This document shows positions 60,690 through 64,000 of a stretch of DNA of 64,000 nt, piece after piece (position 1 is the first letter of the stretch; each line of letters starts with the position of its first letter). Source of the stretch: Micromussa lordhowensis (taxonomy: Eukaryota; Cnidaria; Anthozoa; Scleractinia; Lobophylliidae); the NCBI GenBank assembly GCA_964020085.1, contig OZ026603.1, positions 2,357,401 to 2,421,400 of the forward strand. The letters are read 5' to 3'. Below the pieces are notes generated by a model. The model saw only the letters and a program-made list of their open reading frames with translations, ran no database searches and was not told where the DNA came from. Made by a program: the position numbers and the translations under genes.

Positions 60690-61230
60690 TCATGAATATT
60701 ACCCACTATTATCACATTACCTTACATTTTCTAGGAAGAGAATCACGTTTGGATCATCATGAAAACTAGGCACTGTCTCTCGTCTAGAGAACTGAGGAAA
60801 GAGTAACCCCGTTCATGTGTTCAGGCCCCTACATGCTAATCGATTTTCATTTTCTCTCTTTCCATTCCGCTATCACTGCTATGTTTTTGCCTAATGACAT
60901 CCTTACCTACCTGTCAGTGATGTTAAAGTTTCCGTGTTTTTGGTTTCGCGGAAATTTGTACACTTCAGGTAGGAACTCACTGGAAAGTTATAGGCACGCA
61001 ATACGTGCGAAACGTAATAGTCCCTCATGTGTTCTGACAGCTTGGACTTTCGTATAATTTCTACCGGTGACGATTTTCTGATAACGACCATTTCAGCTTA
61101 TACAAATACCTTGTCTATTTGTACATCTCTTATCTCCAGACGAAAGACAGCGCGAAGAAATAATAATGATCCAAACGTGATTTCGTGAAAGATGAAAATT
61201 AAAGGTAATGTGATAATGGTGGATGACTGA
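60690..61230. repeat. Inverted-repeat pair, arms about 100 bp, spacer about 340 bp
   Basis: The left arm (about 60690-60790) contains CTATTATCACATTACCTT, AATCACGTTTGGATCAT and CTGTCTCTCGTCT; the reverse complement of about 61135-61230 contains CCATTATCACATTACCTTT, AATCACGTTTGGATCAT and CTGTCTTTCGTCT in the same order. The spacer also holds a direct repeat of CTATCACTGCTATGTTTTTG with 60638-60658. It is probably a decayed transposon. Confidence 0.55.
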
Positions 61231-61988
61231 TTGATGCTAAGGAACTCAAGGTGTTTTCCCGTGACAAATTTTAAAAAAGGCACCGTGCTGATTTTAGCCA
61301 AGAACACAACCTTTTTGTCTTTGTCAGGTCTTAAGTTCATTACAGAATTTAATCACTGCTCTAAAAACCATCACCGGCCGGCTGGTACCTGATACAGAAA
61401 AATCAAACCAAAAGTATATATAAAGAACAGTATCCAGTAATATTAATATAACATGAGCTTTTGGATACAAACGGAATTCGCTTTCGTGAATGAGCGGAAG
61501 TTTTTGTTGGCGTTAATTGCCTCCAGCTTTATCTCGGGTTCACCAATCAGCTTGTGATCGGTGAAGATAACCACTCACTTAGTTTGTTTGCCCTGCGGAT
61601 TATACTCAATTGTGCAAACAAATCAACATTACATCAATTTGTTTTCCGTGACAAAAAATATCCTCGAAGAGAAAATGCTCAGTAATTGAAAATGGAGACC
61701 TATCTGTTTGAGCTGCAGGATGACTGATAATGAACATTTGATACGCAGCGCACATGCTCGCGCGCCTAACAATGTGGAATAATTCAATCTTGAGAGTTAA
61801 CAGGCCTAACAAGATACGGCTTTATCTGATAGTACCGGGCTAATCAGGATATAGATTAACAGTCGTTGTCAGTTCAGCTTCATTTTGAACCTGGGCTCTA
61901 ATATAATTAACAGCGTAAAGTGGTGACTAATTAAGTCGGGCTCATTCAGCCTAGTAAACGTGGTGTAGGAAGGACAAAATTGACAACT

Positions 61989-62522
61989 ATGGATGTTGCT
62001 TCAACGACGCAGAAAACGAAAAGCAAAACGAAAGTGCACCGCGTGAAGTCGTGTCCGCTACCTTTTGATTTAATCCTTCAAATCGCGTGTAGTAAGGACT
62101 CTTTGGATTCTGAATTTTCAGAAGCGAAGAAGTTTATCGAGTTGCTGCGTCGGAGAGGTAAAGAATTTCAATTGGATGCCATTAGCGCCTCTGGAATGAC
62201 TGCCCTTACTCAGTGTGTCCTAGACGGCAACTTAAAGAGCGTCAAGGCTTTGGTCGAGCTCGGAGCAAATGTGAACAAGAAAGACGGACTAGGATCAACT
62301 CCTTTGCACCACGCAGCGAGTGAGGGATACATCAACATCGTCAAGTTCTTGTTACGCTGTAACGCTGATGTACGGGCGCTAAATAGAGAACAACAGATGC
62401 CTATTGATGTCGCAGATGGGGATGATGTACGCAAACTACTGTCGCGCGTCACTTTGTTTTACTCACCCATTAGCAAAAAGTTGACAAGACAGGCCAGCTT
62501 GCCAGCTTGCGTTTGGCTATGA
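61989..62522 (+). CDS. Single-exon ankyrin-repeat protein, PPP1R27/NRARP-like
   Basis: A 177-aa open frame with no sign of introns. I start at the ATG at 61989; an in-frame TTG at 61980 is not a plausible start. The N-terminus is basic and Lys-rich (about residues 1-35), then a helical stretch, then ankyrin repeat 1 (SGMTALTQCVLDGNLKSVKA to GANVNKKD), repeat 2 (GSTPLHHAASEGYINIVKFL to ADVRALN) and a degenerate third (MPIDVADGDDVRKLL). The layout of two full repeats plus a short cap matches vertebrate PPP1R27 and the MYPT N-terminal repeats; NRARP has a similar two-repeat core and is also single-exon. No clear [RK]VxF PP1-docking motif is visible, so a PP1 role is unproven. It may bind a protein partner in the cytoplasm or nucleus. 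No AATAAA was found close downstream. Confidence 0.8.
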   Translation: MDVASTTQKTKSKTKVHRVKSCPLPFDLILQIACSKDSLDSEFSEAKKFIELLRRRGKEFQLDAISASGMTALTQCVLDGNLKSVKALVELGANVNKKDGLGSTPLHHAASEGYINIVKFLLRCNADVRALNREQQMPIDVADGDDVRKLLSRVTLFYSPISKKLTRQASLPACVWL

Positions 62523-64000
62523 ATACCCAAGCTTTCGATCGGTTCTATTGGTTTGAAACAGTAACATAGAGACACAAATATTAACCTTTAAAATTAGTTT
62601 GACTCCTTCACGACAAAGATCACTGTCTTGAAAAAACGTGCTTTCCTGAATGTCTTTATCAGCGAAATCGGAAAGAATTGTGCCGGTGAAAGATCAAGAG
62701 GAAAACATAAAGGACGTTATGCTCGGCCTTAAGGCCCAGTCCACTGACTGTTCCGGCCGTGTGGACAATGCTAGATTTTTTAGAAACAATGTCTAGCACA
62801 GGTACATGCAGGCGCTTGAGTAACTATTACAGCGCTGGCTAGATGTTTACTGAACGTTTTGATGCAATTTTTTCTTGTTCCTGGAAATCTAACTACTGAC
62901 GTAAAGCTTAGACCGTTTTTCCCTGTTGGTCGACAACACTGGCAAGTTGCCGAGTGATCAAGAATGTCTACACGAAGGGGTCACCAGCGCTGTCACTAAT
63001 TACTAACAAAAACGTAAACAAAACGACAGACAAATGACCCAAGGTTTTACTGATAAAAAGCAGCTGTTTTAACCTTCACACTAGCGCTGTCTTTTGATAG
63101 TCTCGAACCTGAGGCATATCACCCCTCAGGCGCGCAGCCAGCCATATTTTCCTTGAAGCTCCGCAGCACTTCAAGTAAAAATAAGGAAACCACCTTTGCT
63201 AACGTTAAACGTTGGAACAAGTAGGTATGCTAGTTTAGCGCTGACAGTCAAATAAGTGCCAAGCCAATAGGCCATATTGCGTTTGTGTTCACTTTCATGC
63301 CAACCAAACTCATTCTCATCTGGACTCATTTTAAAACAGACGGCACCAGGTAACTCCGAAATGACCTACTTAGGCTGCAGAAGCCGGCTGTGAACTGACT
63401 GCGCTTTGTTATACACTATTCACAATAACTTGTATCCTACAGTACGATTGTTCCTTAGAAGACGTTAAGTCCCTATAAGGCCTTTGATTATTCCTTGATG
63501 GTAAGAAATTGTGAATGCCTTCAGAGGTCTTCGGAACCGCATCAGTCTTGACAACTGAATTGAAGCACCCGGCACAACTGATCCGTTTTCCTTGTGGGCC
63601 TTAGGGATCGTTGTAAAAGAAAATATGACTTTTGTTTTCGAGTGGAAAAAACAATATCTTACGAACGATCTCAGCGAGTGAGTAAAATATTTATTTTTAA
63701 CACTAGAAAATAAAATTCATCTCTTCAAGCCATCGTGTAATTTCTTTTTATTTATACAAACTGAATGTTTGCAAAAACAACCGTGAAGCGGGAAATGACG
63801 TCATGGAATATCCTCACTAGTGAGGATATGGAAAATACGTCACGCGGCTCCCGGATGTAGTTTCGAATGCAAGGGAAACAGAAATTTAGAACAGACAGAA
63901 AATTTGGTGTGCACCTGCTTCGGGCAAATGACTAACGCTAGAAACGCCAGCTATCCATTCCGCCTTTACAACACTGGCAATTCTTAAAACTGAACTAACT
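62523..64000. other. Downstream flank of the ankyrin gene; no gene recognised
   Basis: I see no coding segment. Near the end, 63796-63830, a TGACGTCA site is followed by a palindrome (ATATCCTCAC TAGTGAGGATAT) typical of a short repeat. An AATAAA occurs near 63707. Confidence 0.5.
63796..63830. repeat. Palindromic repeat with CRE-like TGACGTCA
   Basis: TGACGTCA at 63796-63803 is an intact CRE-type octamer. At 63809-63830 ATATCCTCACTAGTGAGGAT extends to a perfect 22-bp palindrome. GGAAAATACGTCACG follows. Confidence 0.6.

Larger units (their letters stand above)
56433..61988. other. Intergenic region upstream of SLC25A33/36 and of the ankyrin gene
   Basis: No gene is recognised in these 5.5 kb. 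The contents include the presumed carrier promoter just above 56432, a two-unit tandem with AAACGTGA-TGACTCGC at about 57328-57384, a TIR MITE (58108-58380), a stretch with a TGACTCAG AP-1-like site near 59621, and an inverted-repeat pair (about 60690-60790 and 61135-61230). Open frames at 57217-57942, 58330-58761, 59947-60186 and 60815-61340 show no recognisable domain. Confidence 0.6.

Overview
This is a eukaryotic, intron-rich window, most likely from an anthozoan cnidarian such as a stony coral. That placement is inference. It rests on animal-type nuclear genes with short exons and canonical splice sites, proteins that match vertebrate orthologues over their full length but are clearly diverged, and a dense load of short SINEs and palindromic MITE-like repeats. 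Nothing prokaryotic, viral or organellar was seen.

Layout. (1) 1-26507, plus strand: TAF1, the largest TFIID subunit, cut by the left edge. I place 42 coding exons whose phases all agree; the first exon(s) lie outside the window. (2) 28911-35055, minus strand: complete ALKBH8 (RRM + AlkB dioxygenase + tRNA methyltransferase), six exons, convergent with TAF1. (3) 35230-50983, plus strand: complete 5-hydroxyisourate hydrolase (URAH), four exons. Its 18-codon first exon lies only 174 bp from the ALKBH8 start codon, head to head, and is separated from the other exons by a 14.5 kb intron. (4) Nested in that intron on the same strand, 44130 to about 49209: a two-exon DUF3504 gene, apparently a domesticated Crypton tyrosine recombinase. 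(5) 53087-56432, minus strand: complete SLC25A33/36-type mitochondrial pyrimidine nucleotide carrier, five exons, 320 aa. (6) 61989-62522, plus strand: single-exon ankyrin-repeat protein related to PPP1R27/NRARP.

The introns and gaps are full of repeats: at least four tRNA-headed SINE families, pogo/Tigger-like elements flanked by TA, several palindromic MITE families present in two or three copies, a 582 bp foldback element and an 835 bp terminal-inverted-repeat element.

The genes do not form one pathway. TAF1 is core transcription machinery, ALKBH8 modifies the tRNA wobble uridine, URAH acts in urate breakdown, and the carrier supplies pyrimidine nucleotides to mitochondria. The most notable structural points are the ALKBH8/URAH head-to-head pair with a Crypton-derived gene nested in URAH, the duplicated bromodomain block of TAF1 with identical exon lengths (57-93-85-68 nt twice), and one TAF1 intron without an AG acceptor. 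I did not find a clear candidate for a wholly new biological system.
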